From: Methylopila sp. 73B
Lineage (GTDB): Bacteria > Pseudomonadota > Alphaproteobacteria > Rhizobiales > Methylopilaceae
Reading direction: 5' to 3'
Assembly (NCBI RefSeq): GCF_000526315.1
Contig: NZ_JAFV01000001.1
Coordinates: forward strand, 1-64,000
DNA length: 64,000 nucleotides
Part shown: piece by piece, positions 1 to 9,139 of the stretch
How the letters are laid out: each line of letters begins with the position of its first letter
How positions within the stretch are numbered: position 1 is the first letter of the stretch
Translations under genes and position numbers: made by a program
Notes under the pieces: model-generated
Seen by the model: only the letters and a program-made list of their open reading frames with translations
What the model was told of the DNA's origin: nothing
Databases searched by the model: none

Positions 1-708
1 TACGGCTATTTCCGGATCTACATCCTGCTGCGACGGGAGGGCTGGGTCGTGAACCACAAGAGGGCGCATCGGTTCTATCGCGAGGATGGCCTGAGCCTGC
101 GGCTCAAGCGGCCTCGCCGCCACGTCACGGCGGCTACGCGGGAGGCCAGGACGCCAGCCGGCGCGCCGAACGATCTCTGGTCGATGGACTTCGTGTCCAA
201 CGCCTTGTTCGACGGCCGGCGTTTGCGGGCGCTGACGGTTGTCGACGCCTACACCCGCGAGGCGCTGAAGATCGCCGTCGACCAGGGGATCAAAGGCGAG
301 CAGGTTGTCTTCGCGATGGCTCAGATCACGGCGACCCGCGGCGCCCCAAAGACCATCCGGGTCGACAACGGTCCGGAGTTCGTCTCTAAGGCGCTCGACC
401 GCTGGGCCTACGAAAACGGCGTCACGCTCGACGTCTCGCGGCCCGGCAAGCCGACCGACAACGCCTTCGTCGAGAGCTTCAACGGCAAGTTCCGCGCGGA
501 GCGCCTCGACGCCCATTGGTTCTTGTCGCTGGACGACGCCCGGGCCAAGATTGAGGCGTGGCGGCGGGACTACAACGAGAGCCGGCCTCACAGGTCCCTG
601 GGCTGGCTGACGCCCAACGAATTTGCCTCATTGGCCGGGTTAACCCCGGCCAATGAGGCCCGGAGTCTCACATTCAGACCGGATACAAATCCGGGGGACC
701 CTCAGTAG
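1..708 (+). CDS. IS3-family transposase OrfB, 3' part
   Basis: This is the C-terminal part of an IS3-type DDE transposase; the frame is open from the first base of the window, so the 5' end lies outside. The rve integrase core is visible: a first catalytic Asp in [13 protein letters not shown], a second in RVDNGPEF, and the Glu in [13 protein letters not shown]. The segment before it ([15 protein letters not shown], then [11 protein letters not shown]) is the usual DNA-binding linker of this group and resembles the OrfB at about 27.8 kb. The IS right end appears to be the CCCTCA at about 704, so the stop codon at 706-708 seems to lie just outside the element and the last residues are probably not native. 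The visible part of the transposase looks intact. Confidence 0.85.
   Translation, partial: YGYFRIYILLRREGWVVNHKRAHRFYREDGLSLRLKRPRRHVTAATREARTPAGAPNDLWSMDFVSNALFDGRRLRALTVVDAYTREALKIAVDQGIKGEQVVFAMAQITATRGAPKTIRVDNGPEFVSKALDRWAYENGVTLDVSRPGKPTDNAFVESFNGKFRAERLDAHWFLSLDDARAKIEAWRRDYNESRPHRSLGWLTPNEFASLAGLTPANEARSLTFRPDTNPGDPQ
625..659. repeat. Long inverted repeat in the transposase 3' end
   Basis: GCCTCATTGGCCGGG is followed by TTAA and then CCCCGGCCAATGAGGC. The arms are complementary over about 17 bp with a single extra base on one side. It lies inside the last codons of the IS3 OrfB and could form a GC-rich hairpin in the transcript. There is no following T run, so it is not a standard terminator. 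Confidence 0.6.
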
Positions 709-995
709 CGCCGAGCGACTGGGCCGGAGGCGGCAAGCTGTTCGGCACATCGGGCACGACGCCGACCACTTGATCGTCGCGCTGCAACTGAACACGCTCA
801 GGGGTGAGCTGCGAGCGACGTTGGGGACACGGGCCGTCGCCCGCAGCTCGAGTTCCCCATCGTCGTTGGGGGCCGACGACGATGGAGTTGAAGGCGTCCG
901 CTAGCGAGATCGGCGGACGCGATTGGCCGGACGCCCGGCGCCTGGATTTTGGATCGACGAGACGCCTCCGGGTCGACGTTCCACGACCAAGCGCC

Positions 996-1865
996 TCATC
1001 GCGGAGGCGTCGGCGCCGACCGGGACAGAGGCGGGGCGGCGGGCGCCTGCTGAACGGACTTGTCAGTCCAGGACGGCGGGGCGCCGATCTTGCCGGCGAC
1101 GATCCCGGCGACGCCCGGCTCTCGCCCGTAGGCGTCGCATGCCGCGTATTTCGGCTTGCCGCCCAAGAACGACTGGATCCGCTGCCCCGACGGCATCGAC
1201 ACCGACAGCGCCGGCGGCTCCTTTCCGGCTGCGATCATCTGGGCGAAGTGGCTCCCGAACGACGACGCCAAGTCATAGGCGTCCCCCACTTCCGACACAC
1301 GCGGGCTGTTGGTGATGGAGTTCGCGCCCCGGGACCAGACGATCGCCGCGCGCTGTGTTCCGTTTCGGTCCAGGGCTTCGGCCTCGACGGCGAGGCCGCC
1401 GAGGCCGACCGGCAGGCGGGGGATGCCCACGGGCAGCACGACGCTGCTGCCGAGCGAGACGACGGTCGACACGCCTGCCATGCCCTGGTTCGTCGGCACG
1501 ACGTCAGTGATCACCGTTCGGACCATGAGGTCCGCGGGCTGTCCCGCAGAGACCATCTGGTACTTGTCGCTCAGCGCGATGCAGATCGCCCGGTTGAGGG
1601 CGTTGGAAACGAGCGCCCGGTCCTCCGCCCGCTTGATGCGTGCGGCGGCGCTTGCAGAAAAGCTCGTGGGGACGATGCTTACCGACCTCACGCCCAACAA
1701 GCCGTTGGCGTCGACAAAGGCCTGAGACGTGCTGAGGTTGCCCTTCGCGGGGCCAAGTCGATCATAAGACTGGAGTGTGCCGCCCTGCTTCAGCGGCACC
1801 GAACTGCAGCCGGACACAGTCAGAGCGACGAGCGTCGCGATGCAGGCAAGTGTCATCCGTACCAT
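996..1865 (-). CDS. Secreted lipoprotein, DUF3313-like
   Basis: A 289-residue predicted lipoprotein. The chosen ATG at 1865 gives a short n-region, a hydrophobic stretch and a lipobox LTVSGC with the lipidated Cys near residue 23; longer upstream starts would bury this signal inside the protein. The body (TSQAFVDANGLLGVRS, ADLMVRTVITDVVPTN, GGLAVEAEALDRNG) fits the DUF3313 family of envelope lipoproteins, whose biochemical role is not known. The C-terminus is a Pro/Ala-rich tail. No strong Shine-Dalgarno is visible; an ATG three codons further in (MTLACIATL) is an alternative. It stands alone between an IS3 remnant and small secreted genes on the other strand, so no partner can be assigned. 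Confidence 0.75.
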   Translation of the reverse strand: MVRMTLACIATLVALTVSGCSSVPLKQGGTLQSYDRLGPAKGNLSTSQAFVDANGLLGVRSVSIVPTSFSASAAARIKRAEDRALVSNALNRAICIALSDKYQMVSAGQPADLMVRTVITDVVPTNQGMAGVSTVVSLGSSVVLPVGIPRLPVGLGGLAVEAEALDRNGTQRAAIVWSRGANSITNSPRVSEVGDAYDLASSFGSHFAQMIAAGKEPPALSVSMPSGQRIQSFLGGKPKYAACDAYGREPGVAGIVAGKIGAPPSWTDKSVQQAPAAPPLSRSAPTPPR

Positions 1866-2201
1866 ATCAGCCGTCCGGCGATAGAGAAGAAGTGGCATCT
1901 GGCCGATCTGCAGGCGCGTTGCCGCTCCTCGACGGGACGTCTGGAAAATGCGGGGCTTCAATTGCCGTAGCATTACGTGCTTAGGCAACCGCGCTGATCC
2001 GACATCCCATCGCCCCCCGTCGTGCTCGACAGAGTCGCGCGGTCGGCCGCTCACGTAGACGCCGGCGGAGGCCCATTCGGGCTGCTGTCATGAACGACCG
2101 AAATTGGGTTTTTCGCACATGTGGAGATCACCACATGGAGGTCGAGTGATAACCACTATTCTTTCGAGCTGCGGCAAGCTCGCCGCTCGAAAGGATTTGC
2201 C

Positions 2202-2447
2202 ATGCCTAAGGTTATTTTCGGTGCGATACTTATCGCGGGCGCTTCCATATCGTCTGCAAACGCCGAATCCACTTGGTTTCAGAGCGCGAAACCCCTTAGC
2301 ACTGAGGGCTACTGGGACGTGCGGATCGTCCCCCCCAATAAGTGGCCAACCAAGATTTGGACTGTGCCGCCTCGTAAATCGAGCGATTACTCGTCAACGC
2401 CGGCAGTGAAATACAATGGAACTGCGGCTTCTCAAAAAACTCGGTAG
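2202..2447 (+). CDS. Small secreted protein, unknown
   Basis: An 81-residue protein of unknown function. The ATG at 2202 is preceded by a good GAAAGGA ribosome site, better than the upstream GTG in the same frame, and gives a textbook signal peptide (hydrophobic core, then SSANA just before ES, cleavage near residue 21). The mature part is about 60 residues, rich in Trp, Pro and Ser, with no cysteine and no recognised domain. Local base composition is lower in GC than the neighbours. A separate small secreted gene follows about 120 bp later. Confidence 0.55.
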   Translation: MPKVIFGAILIAGASISSANAESTWFQSAKPLSTEGYWDVRIVPPNKWPTKIWTVPPRKSSDYSSTPAVKYNGTAASQKTR

Positions 2448-2565
2448 GTAAAAAATATAACGCCCCGCTCATTCAGAACGCAAATCTTACGATAAGCGCT
2501 GCTCATCGCAACCATGTGACCGGTCGGTGCTTGACTTTGGGGGCAGGAAAATCGAAAGCGTCGGC

Positions 2566-2922
2566 ATGAAGCGTGTGACGAAGGCGTTGGCATCCACGTG
2601 GGGGCATCTATGTGCCTGCCTGGTGGTCGCACTTTGTCTGTTCGCTTTCGCCGGAGATAGGGCAACCGCAAGCTATGCGCCCCTCGACAGCATCCCCGCG
2701 GTTAGCATCCACCATTCGGACAATCAAAATCAATCAACTGGACGTTCCGGGGCTACTTTAAGTTTTGCAGATCACGGTTGTCATGGCTGTTTCGCTCTGA
2801 CGGGTCTACCCCAAAAAGGTGAAATAGCGCCAGCCGTTGTCGGATCTCCTTCGGTCTGGACGAGCCAGCCGGCTATACCCGGCCGCGCTCCACTGATCGA
2901 CCTCCCTCCTCCGCGGGACTGA
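2566..2922 (+). CDS. Small secreted/membrane protein with HGCHGC motif
   Basis: A 118-residue protein from the ATG at 2566. One hydrophobic segment (residues about 14-32, ending in AFAGD) is a signal peptide or anchor. The exported part carries DHGCHGCFAL, a His-Cys cluster that could bind a metal, then a Pro-rich end. It lies about 70 bp upstream of czcC in the same direction, so a link to metal resistance is plausible but rests only on position and the His/Cys motif. An in-frame start at 2527 would add 13 residues. No family was recognised. Confidence 0.5.
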   Translation: MKRVTKALASTWGHLCACLVVALCLFAFAGDRATASYAPLDSIPAVSIHHSDNQNQSTGRSGATLSFADHGCHGCFALTGLPQKGEIAPAVVGSPSVWTSQPAIPGRAPLIDLPPPRD

Positions 2923-2991
2923 CCAAACGCGCCCCATGTTGGCTGTGTGACTGCGCGCTAGCCTTCGCTCGCTCCCGTTTAGGTCTCCATT

Positions 2992-4266
2992 ATGTTTGTC
3001 AGATCCCGTGCGCTCGCGCTGGGGGCGGCGCTCGCGCTGCTTCCGGTGTCCGCGCCCCATGCCGCGCCGCCGGCGCGAACCCTCACGCTGTCCCAGGCGC
3101 TCAACCGCGCCGTCGCCGCAAGCCCCGGACTCACCGCCGCCGACCGTGAGATCGGCGCCGCAACGGGTCGCGGGATCCAGTCCGCCACGCGGCCGAACCC
3201 CGAGTTGGGGTTCGAGCTCGACAACGCGTTCGGCTCCAAGTCGAAGCGCGACCTCGACGCGGCTGAAACCACGCTCCAGATCAGCCAGCTGTTCGAGCTC
3301 GGCGGCAAGCGCGAGGCGCGGATTGCGGCGGCCTCCGCCGAGATCGACGCGGCGCGCTGGGACCGGGCCGCGACCCGGCTTCAGGTTCTGGCGGAGACCG
3401 CGGAAGTCTTCGCCCGCACGGCCGGCGCGCAGCGCCGCGTCGCGGAGCTCGAGGACCAGGTCGCGGACCTCGATCGCCTGACGCCCCTGCTGCAGAAGCG
3501 CGTCGACGCCGGCGCGTCGTCGGGGGCCGAGATCTCCCGCGGACGGCTCGCCACCGAAATCGCCCGGGTCGAGCTCGGCAAGGCCAAGGCCGACTTCCTC
3601 TCCGCACGGCGGGAACTTTCGGTGCTGATCGGCGAGTCCACGCCCTCCTTCGCGCGCGTCGGCGGCGACATCAGGCGCATCGGCGCGCCGCCGGCCTTCG
3701 ACCGCCTGCTGGGGCGCGCGCTGGAGAACCCCCAGCTCACCCGCTTCACCGCCGTGAAGGCGCAACGCCGCGCACTGCTCGCCGCGGCCCAGGCCAAGGC
3801 CGTGCCGGACATCACGGCGGGCGTCGGCTGGCGGCACTACCGGGAGGACAAGTCGAACGCCGCGGTTGTCTCCCTCAGCGTGCCGCTGCCGCTGTTCGAC
3901 CGGAACCAGGGCGGAATCTACGAGGCGCAGCAGACCGTCGCCAAGACCGACGCCGAGCGGAACGTCGCACGCAATGGCCTGATCATCCTAATGGGCCGCG
4001 CCTACGAGTCCCTGCGCGCGTCCTACGACGAGGCCCGGCTGATCCGCGCCAACGTCCTCCCGGTGGCGCGCGAAGCCTACGAGAGCATCCGCACCGGCTA
4101 CGGCGAAGGCCGCTACACGCTGCTGGAGCTGCTCGACGCGCAGGCCGCGCTTTCCGAGGCGTCGCTCCGAGAGATCGACGCGCTGATCGCCTTCCACTCC
4201 ACCCTCGCGAGCCTCGAAGGCCTGACGGGAACCGCCCTCGTTCTGTCGACGAAAGACAAGCCATGA
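2992..4266 (+). CDS. czcC: CzcC-type outer-membrane factor
   Basis: Outer-membrane channel of a CzcCBA heavy-metal efflux complex (TolC family, 424 residues). The N-terminal signal peptide ends at about PHAAPP. Two TolC-family repeats follow: the first begins at LSQALNRAVAASPGL, and the second contains VSLSVPLPLFDRNQG and the helical LLELLDAQAALSEA. The family forms a trimeric barrel and periplasmic tunnel that exports Co, Zn or Cd delivered by CzcA/CzcB. Its stop overlaps the next start by 4 bp (ATGA), and adaptor and pump genes follow, so the operon assignment is strong. Metal specificity cannot be read from this subunit. Confidence 0.9.
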   Translation: MFVRSRALALGAALALLPVSAPHAAPPARTLTLSQALNRAVAASPGLTAADREIGAATGRGIQSATRPNPELGFELDNAFGSKSKRDLDAAETTLQISQLFELGGKREARIAAASAEIDAARWDRAATRLQVLAETAEVFARTAGAQRRVAELEDQVADLDRLTPLLQKRVDAGASSGAEISRGRLATEIARVELGKAKADFLSARRELSVLIGESTPSFARVGGDIRRIGAPPAFDRLLGRALENPQLTRFTAVKAQRRALLAAAQAKAVPDITAGVGWRHYREDKSNAAVVSLSVPLPLFDRNQGGIYEAQQTVAKTDAERNVARNGLIILMGRAYESLRASYDEARLIRANVLPVAREAYESIRTGYGEGRYTLLELLDAQAALSEASLREIDALIAFHSTLASLEGLTGTALVLSTKDKP

Positions 4267-4604
4267 CTCGTTCAGCATCACGCATGGCGGCGGCTCTCGC
4301 GCTTGTCGTTCTCGGCACGACGCCGGGCGCCGGCCTCGCCATCGGCGCGGAGACCGTCGTCGCCGCAGGCCCTGTCGGGCCGAACTGCGACGCTCGGGAC
4401 GCCGCGTTCCGGCACACCGACGGCGACGGCCATGTCCACGCCATGGGTCCGGAGCGCCGGGGCTACGGCCACGGCGAAAAATCCCACGATTACAAGGGCT
4501 ACGCGCTGAAGCCGCGCTGCCCCGATACGAGCCGCGCCGCCGCCGCCGCGTCCGCTCGCCCCGCCGATCGTTCCAATGTCCAGGGTCGAGGAGACCGCTC
4601 GTGA
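4263..4604 (+). CDS. Small His-containing secreted protein of the czc operon
   Basis: A 113-residue protein whose ATG overlaps the czcC stop and whose stop overlaps the czcB GTG, each by 4 bp, which argues that it is translated as part of the operon. It has a signal peptide (hydrophobic to about GAGLAIGA). The mature part carries RHTDGDGHVHAMG and GYGHGEKSHDYKG, a His/Asp/Gly-rich stretch suited to loose binding of divalent metals, and two cysteines. No named family was recognised. A periplasmic metal-binding helper for CzcBA is an inference from composition and position. Confidence 0.7.
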   Translation: MTRSASRMAAALALVVLGTTPGAGLAIGAETVVAAGPVGPNCDARDAAFRHTDGDGHVHAMGPERRGYGHGEKSHDYKGYALKPRCPDTSRAAAAASARPADRSNVQGRGDRS

Positions 4605-5884
4605 GCCGTTCCATCAAGCGCGACGCCGCTACTCTGCTGGTCGGCGCGATCGTGGGCGCAGGCGCCCTCTACGTCACCCAGAACGACCCCGCCGATCTGC
4701 CGGGCAAGGCCATGTCGCTTTATGTCGGGCTGCTCGGCGGCGACGGCGAAGCGCACGCCGAGAGCACGCGGGGCGAGCCCCGTCCCGAAACGGTGGCAGC
4801 AGCCGGCGCCAAGAAGGACGACGGCCACGGGCCCGAGGAGACATCGGGCAAGGATGACGGCCACGGCCACGCCGCGGGCGAGAAGCCTCACAAGGACGAC
4901 GGCCACGGCCATGGCGACGAAAAGCCCGGCACGGACGATGGTCACGGCAACGACAAGCCGAAGGCCGACGCGGGCGGCAAGCCGCTGGCGGTCGCCGCGA
5001 TCGACGCCGAGGGGGCCGCGAAGGACGACGGCCACGGCCATGGCGCTGAGGGCGAAGGCGAGCTTCCCGAAGGCGTCGTGAAGCTGGACGACGCCAAGGT
5101 CCGCGCCGCGGGCGTCGCGCTCGCCACCGCCGGGCCCGCGACGCTGCGGGAGGAGTTGCAGCTCCATGGCGTGGTGCAGGCGAACCAGGAGGCCACCGTC
5201 CAGGTGACCCCACGTTTCCCGGGCGTGGTGCGCACGCTGACCAAGCGCCTGGGCGACCAGGTGAAGAAGGGCGATCTGCTCGCGGTCATCGAGAGCAATC
5301 AGAGCCTGACGAGCTACGACCTCAAGGCGCCCATCACGGGCGTGGTCACCGGGCGGCAGGCGTCGCTTGGCGAGTATGTGTCGGAGCAGAAGCCAGCGTT
5401 CGTGGTGACGGACCTGTCCACCCTGTGGGTCGATTTCTCCGTCTACCGGCGCGACCTCTCCAAGGTCACCGTCGGCGAGGCGGTACGCATCGATCCCGAG
5501 GACGGCGGCGCGCCGATCCCGGCGACCATCGCCTACGTCGCCCCGATCGGCGCGGCGGACACCCAGAGCGCTCTCGCCCGAGCCGTAATCTCCAACGACG
5601 GCCGGCTCCGGCCGGGCCTGTTCGCCACCGGCGCGCTGCGCACGGCGGAGCGTCCGGTGGACCTCGCGGTCTCGATCGCGGCCGTGCAGTCGATCGAGGG
5701 ACGCGACGTCGTGTTCGTGCGCGAGGGCGACCGGTTCGAGGCCAGGGACGTGGTTCTCGGCCGCCGCGACGGCGCCATGGTCGAGGTCACGTCGGGCCTG
5801 ACGGCCGGCGACGCTTACGCCGAGAAGAATAGCTTCGTGGTCAAGGCCGAGCTCGCCAAGGGGAGCGCGAGCCATGAGCACTAA
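4601..5884 (+). CDS. czcB: CzcB-type periplasmic adaptor with DDGHG repeats
   Basis: Membrane-fusion adaptor of the CzcCBA pump (427 residues, GTG start at 4601 with a 4-bp overlap). An N-terminal hydrophobic segment (about residues 9-26) anchors or exports it. Residues about 65-155 form a long low-complexity His/Asp/Lys/Gly region with repeated DDGHG units. The canonical adaptor then follows: an RND adaptor barrel start (LQLHGVVQANQEATVQVTP), a lipoyl hairpin with GVVRTLTKRLGDQVKKGD and APITGVVTGRQASLGEYV, and a beta-barrel/membrane-proximal end. The His-rich insert is longer than in typical CzcB and probably buffers or hands over metal in the periplasm. Confidence 0.9.
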   Translation: MSRSIKRDAATLLVGAIVGAGALYVTQNDPADLPGKAMSLYVGLLGGDGEAHAESTRGEPRPETVAAAGAKKDDGHGPEETSGKDDGHGHAAGEKPHKDDGHGHGDEKPGTDDGHGNDKPKADAGGKPLAVAAIDAEGAAKDDGHGHGAEGEGELPEGVVKLDDAKVRAAGVALATAGPATLREELQLHGVVQANQEATVQVTPRFPGVVRTLTKRLGDQVKKGDLLAVIESNQSLTSYDLKAPITGVVTGRQASLGEYVSEQKPAFVVTDLSTLWVDFSVYRRDLSKVTVGEAVRIDPEDGGAPIPATIAYVAPIGAADTQSALARAVISNDGRLRPGLFATGALRTAERPVDLAVSIAAVQSIEGRDVVFVREGDRFEARDVVLGRRDGAMVEVTSGLTAGDAYAEKNSFVVKAELAKGSASHEH

Positions 5885-5911
5885 GCGGCGCGCCGACCTG
5901 AGGACTGTCCG

Positions 5912-8900
5912 GTGATCGAACGCATTCTCGCCTTCTCCATCCGCCAGCGCTGGCTGGTGGTCGTCGGCTGCCTCGCCGTCGCGGCGCTCGGCGTCTTCAA
6001 TTTCCTGCGCCTGCCGATCGATGCGGTGCCGGACATCACCAACGTCCAGGTCCAGATCAACACCACCGCGGCCGGCTTCTCGCCGCTCGAGGTGGAGCAG
6101 CGCATCACCTATCCGCTCGAAACCGAGATGGGCGGCCTGCCCAACCTCGACTACACCCGCTCCCTGTCCCGCTACGGCCTCAGTCAGGTCACCGTCGTCT
6201 TCAAGGACGGCGTCGACATCTACTTCGCGCGCCAACTCGTCAACGAGCGGCTGCAGCAGGCGAAGGACCAGCTTCCGCCGGGGACCGAGACGGCGATGGG
6301 GCCGATCTCGACCGGCCTTGGCGAGATCTACAACTACGTGGTGGACGCCAAGCCCGGCGCGAAGAAGCCGGACGGCACGGACTACAGCCCCTCTGACCTC
6401 CGCACGATCCAGGACTGGATCATCAAGCCCCAGCTCCGCACGGTGCCGGGCGTGGTCGAGGTCAACACCATCGGCGGCTACGAGCGCCAGCTCCACGTGC
6501 TGCCGAACCCGGCGCGGCTGATGGCCTTCGGGCTGACCTTCCGCGACGTGATGACGGCCCTGAGCTCCAACAACAGCAACGTGGGCGCCGGCTACATCGA
6601 GCGGAACGGCGAGCAGTATCTCGTCCGCACGCCCGGCCAGGCCCTCACCGGGGACGATGTGGCGCGGATCGTCATCGGCTCCCATTCGGGGACCCCGATC
6701 CGGGTCAGCGACGTGGCCGAGGTGAAGGACGGCCGCGAACTGCGCAACGGGGCCGCGACCCTCGACGGACACGAGGTGGTGCTCGGCACCACCATGCTGC
6801 TGATCGGCGAGAACAGCCGCACGGTCTCCGACCGGGTCTCGACCAAGCTCGACGAGATCCGCAAGACGCTTCCCGAAGGCGTCGAGGCGCGCGCCGTCTA
6901 CGACCGCTCGACGCTGGTCGAGGCGACGATCGCCACGGTTGAGAAGAACCTCGTCGAAGGCGCTCTGTTCGTCATCGCCGTGCTGTTCCTGCTGCTCGGC
7001 AACATCCGGGCGGCCATCGTCACCGCCTTCGTGATTCCGCTCGCCATGCTCTTCACCATCACCGGGATGGTCGAGAACAAGGTCAGCGCCAACCTGATGA
7101 GCCTGGGCGCGATCGACTTCGGCATCATCATCGACGGCGCCGTGATCATCGTGGAGAACTGCCTCCGGCTGCTCGCCCACGAGCAGGAGCGTCGCGGCCG
7201 CCTGCTGACCATGTCCGAGCGGTTCGACACGATCCTCGCCGGCGCCAGCGAGGTCATCCGGCCAAGCCTGTTCGGCACCATGATCATTGCGGTGGTCTAT
7301 CTGCCCGTGCTCACCCTGACCGGGGTCGAGGGTAAGATGTTCACGCCCATGGCCGTGACGGTGCTGATCGCGCTGCTCGGGGCGTCGCTGTTCTCGATGA
7401 CCTTCGTGCCGGCGGCAATCGCGATCTTCGTCACTGGCAAGGTGTCGGAGAAGCCGAACTGGTTCATGCGGGGCGCCGGCGCCGTCTACCGGCCCCTGCT
7501 CGGGACGTCGATCAGGCTGCGGTGGCCGGTGGCCGCGGCGGCCGCGGCGCTGGTGGTGGTCACCGGTCTCGCCGCGTCGCGGATGGGCGGCGAGTTCATT
7601 CCGAACCTCGACGAAGGCGACGCGGCCATCCAGGCGCTGCGCGTTCCAGGGACGAGTCTCACCCAGTCGCTCGAGATGCAGACCGCGCTCGAGAAGCGGA
7701 TCGTCCAACTGCCCGAGGTGAAGGAGGTCTTCGCCCGCACCGGCGTCGCCGAAGTCGCAACCGATGCCATGCCGCCATCGATCTCGGACGGCTACATCAT
7801 GCTGAAGCCCCGCGACCAGTGGCCGGACCCCAGGAAGTCCAAGGCCGCGCTGATGGAGGACGTCGAGAAAGCCGCCGAGGAGATTCCCGGCAGCAACTAC
7901 GAGCTGTCGCAGCCCATCCAGCTGCGCTTCAACGAGCTGATCTCCGGCGTCCGTTCGGACGTGGGCGTCAAGATCTTCGGCGACGACCTCGACACGCTGC
8001 TCAAGGTCGCCGGCGAGGTGCAGACGGAGCTCCAGAAGGTGCCCGGCGCGGCCGACGTGAAGACCGAGCAGGTGTCCGGCCTGCCGATCCTGACCGTCAG
8101 ACTCGACCGCAACGCCCTGGCCCGCTACGGCGTCACCGTCGCGGACGTGCAGGAGATCGTCGAGATCGCAGTCGGCGGCAAGGAGGCGGGCCAGCTGTTC
8201 GAAGGCGACCGCCGCTTCGACATCGTGATGCGGCTGCCCGAGAAGCTGCGGACTGACACTGAGGCGCTGAAAACGCTCCCAGTGCCGCTGCCCCCGGCGG
8301 ACGCCGACGGCGGGGCCCGGCCCACGCCCGCGGCGTTCGGCGCTCCCGCCGCGCAGACGCGCTACGTGCCGCTGTCTTCGCTCGCCTCGCTCGAGGTCGC
8401 GCCGGGCCCCAACCAGATCAGCCGCGAGAACGGCAAGCGCCGCATTGTGGTGAGCGCCAACGTGCGCGACCGCGACCTCGGCTCCTTCGTCGGCGACGCG
8501 CAGCGACAGATCGCCGACGGCGTGAAGCTGCCGACGGGCTATTGGATCGGCTGGGGCGGCCAGTTCGAACAGATGGTCTCCGCCACGCAGCGGCTGATGA
8601 TCGTGGTTCCGATCGCGCTGCTGCTGATCTTCGCGCTGCTGTTCATGAGCCTGCGCTCTTTCAAGGACGCGATGCTGGTGTTCTCGGGCGTGCCGCTCGC
8701 GCTCACCGGCGGCGTCGCGGCGCTCCTGCTGCGGGGCATTCCGCTGTCGATCAGCGCCGGCATCGGCTTCATCGCCCTGTCCGGCGTCGCGGTGCTGAAC
8801 GGCCTCGTCATCATCGCCTTCATCCAGAAGCTGCGCGCGGAAGGGAAGGAACTGATGGACGCGGTGCTCGAGGGCGCCATGACCCGGCTGCGGCCGGTGC

Positions 8901-9139
8901 TCATGACCGCGATGGTGGCGTCGCTCGGCTTTGTGCCCATGGCCATCGCTACCGGGCCCGGCGCCGAAGTGCAGCGCCCCCTCGCGACCGTGGTGATTGG
9001 CGGCATCGTCTCCTCGACGATCCTGACCCTGCTGGTGCTGCCGGCGCTCTATGTCCTGTTCAGCCGCCGGCGGAAGCCCGAAGCTGGGGACCTCGAACCG
9101 CTGGCGCTTCGGCCCGCACCTGCGGGAGGCGTCGGATGA
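5912..9139 (+). CDS. czcA: CzcA-type heavy-metal RND pump
   Basis: Inner-membrane proton/metal antiporter of the HME-RND family (1075 residues, family about 1050). The GTG at 5912 starts a typical N-terminus (IERILAFSIRQRW, then PIDAVPDITNVQVQ). Two repeats of TM helices and large periplasmic loops are visible. The TM4 signature DFGIIIDGAVIIVEN (about residues 402-416) contains the Asp/Asp/Glu needed for proton and cation transport and is of the Zn/Co/Cd/Ni type rather than the Cu/Ag type. The end is Arg-rich and Pro-rich. Its stop overlaps the following small ORF by ATGA. Together with CzcB and CzcC it would export divalent cations across both membranes. Confidence 0.93.
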   Translation: MIERILAFSIRQRWLVVVGCLAVAALGVFNFLRLPIDAVPDITNVQVQINTTAAGFSPLEVEQRITYPLETEMGGLPNLDYTRSLSRYGLSQVTVVFKDGVDIYFARQLVNERLQQAKDQLPPGTETAMGPISTGLGEIYNYVVDAKPGAKKPDGTDYSPSDLRTIQDWIIKPQLRTVPGVVEVNTIGGYERQLHVLPNPARLMAFGLTFRDVMTALSSNNSNVGAGYIERNGEQYLVRTPGQALTGDDVARIVIGSHSGTPIRVSDVAEVKDGRELRNGAATLDGHEVVLGTTMLLIGENSRTVSDRVSTKLDEIRKTLPEGVEARAVYDRSTLVEATIATVEKNLVEGALFVIAVLFLLLGNIRAAIVTAFVIPLAMLFTITGMVENKVSANLMSLGAIDFGIIIDGAVIIVENCLRLLAHEQERRGRLLTMSERFDTILAGASEVIRPSLFGTMIIAVVYLPVLTLTGVEGKMFTPMAVTVLIALLGASLFSMTFVPAAIAIFVTGKVSEKPNWFMRGAGAVYRPLLGTSIRLRWPVAAAAAALVVVTGLAASRMGGEFIPNLDEGDAAIQALRVPGTSLTQSLEMQTALEKRIVQLPEVKEVFARTGVAEVATDAMPPSISDGYIMLKPRDQWPDPRKSKAALMEDVEKAAEEIPGSNYELSQPIQLRFNELISGVRSDVGVKIFGDDLDTLLKVAGEVQTELQKVPGAADVKTEQVSGLPILTVRLDRNALARYGVTVADVQEIVEIAVGGKEAGQLFEGDRRFDIVMRLPEKLRTDTEALKTLPVPLPPADADGGARPTPAAFGAPAAQTRYVPLSSLASLEVAPGPNQISRENGKRRIVVSANVRDRDLGSFVGDAQRQIADGVKLPTGYWIGWGGQFEQMVSATQRLMIVVPIALLLIFALLFMSLRSFKDAMLVFSGVPLALTGGVAALLLRGIPLSISAGIGFIALSGVAVLNGLVIIAFIQKLRAEGKELMDAVLEGAMTRLRPVLMTAMVASLGFVPMAIATGPGAEVQRPLATVVIGGIVSSTILTLLVLPALYVLFSRRRKPEAGDLEPLALRPAPAGGVG

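Noticed and set aside
4499-7708. Minus-strand open frame of 1069 codons opposite czcB/czcA
   Set aside because: Shadow frame of high-GC coding DNA; Arg/His/Asp/Gly-rich low-complexity product with no domains, while the plus strand encodes clear CzcB and CzcA.
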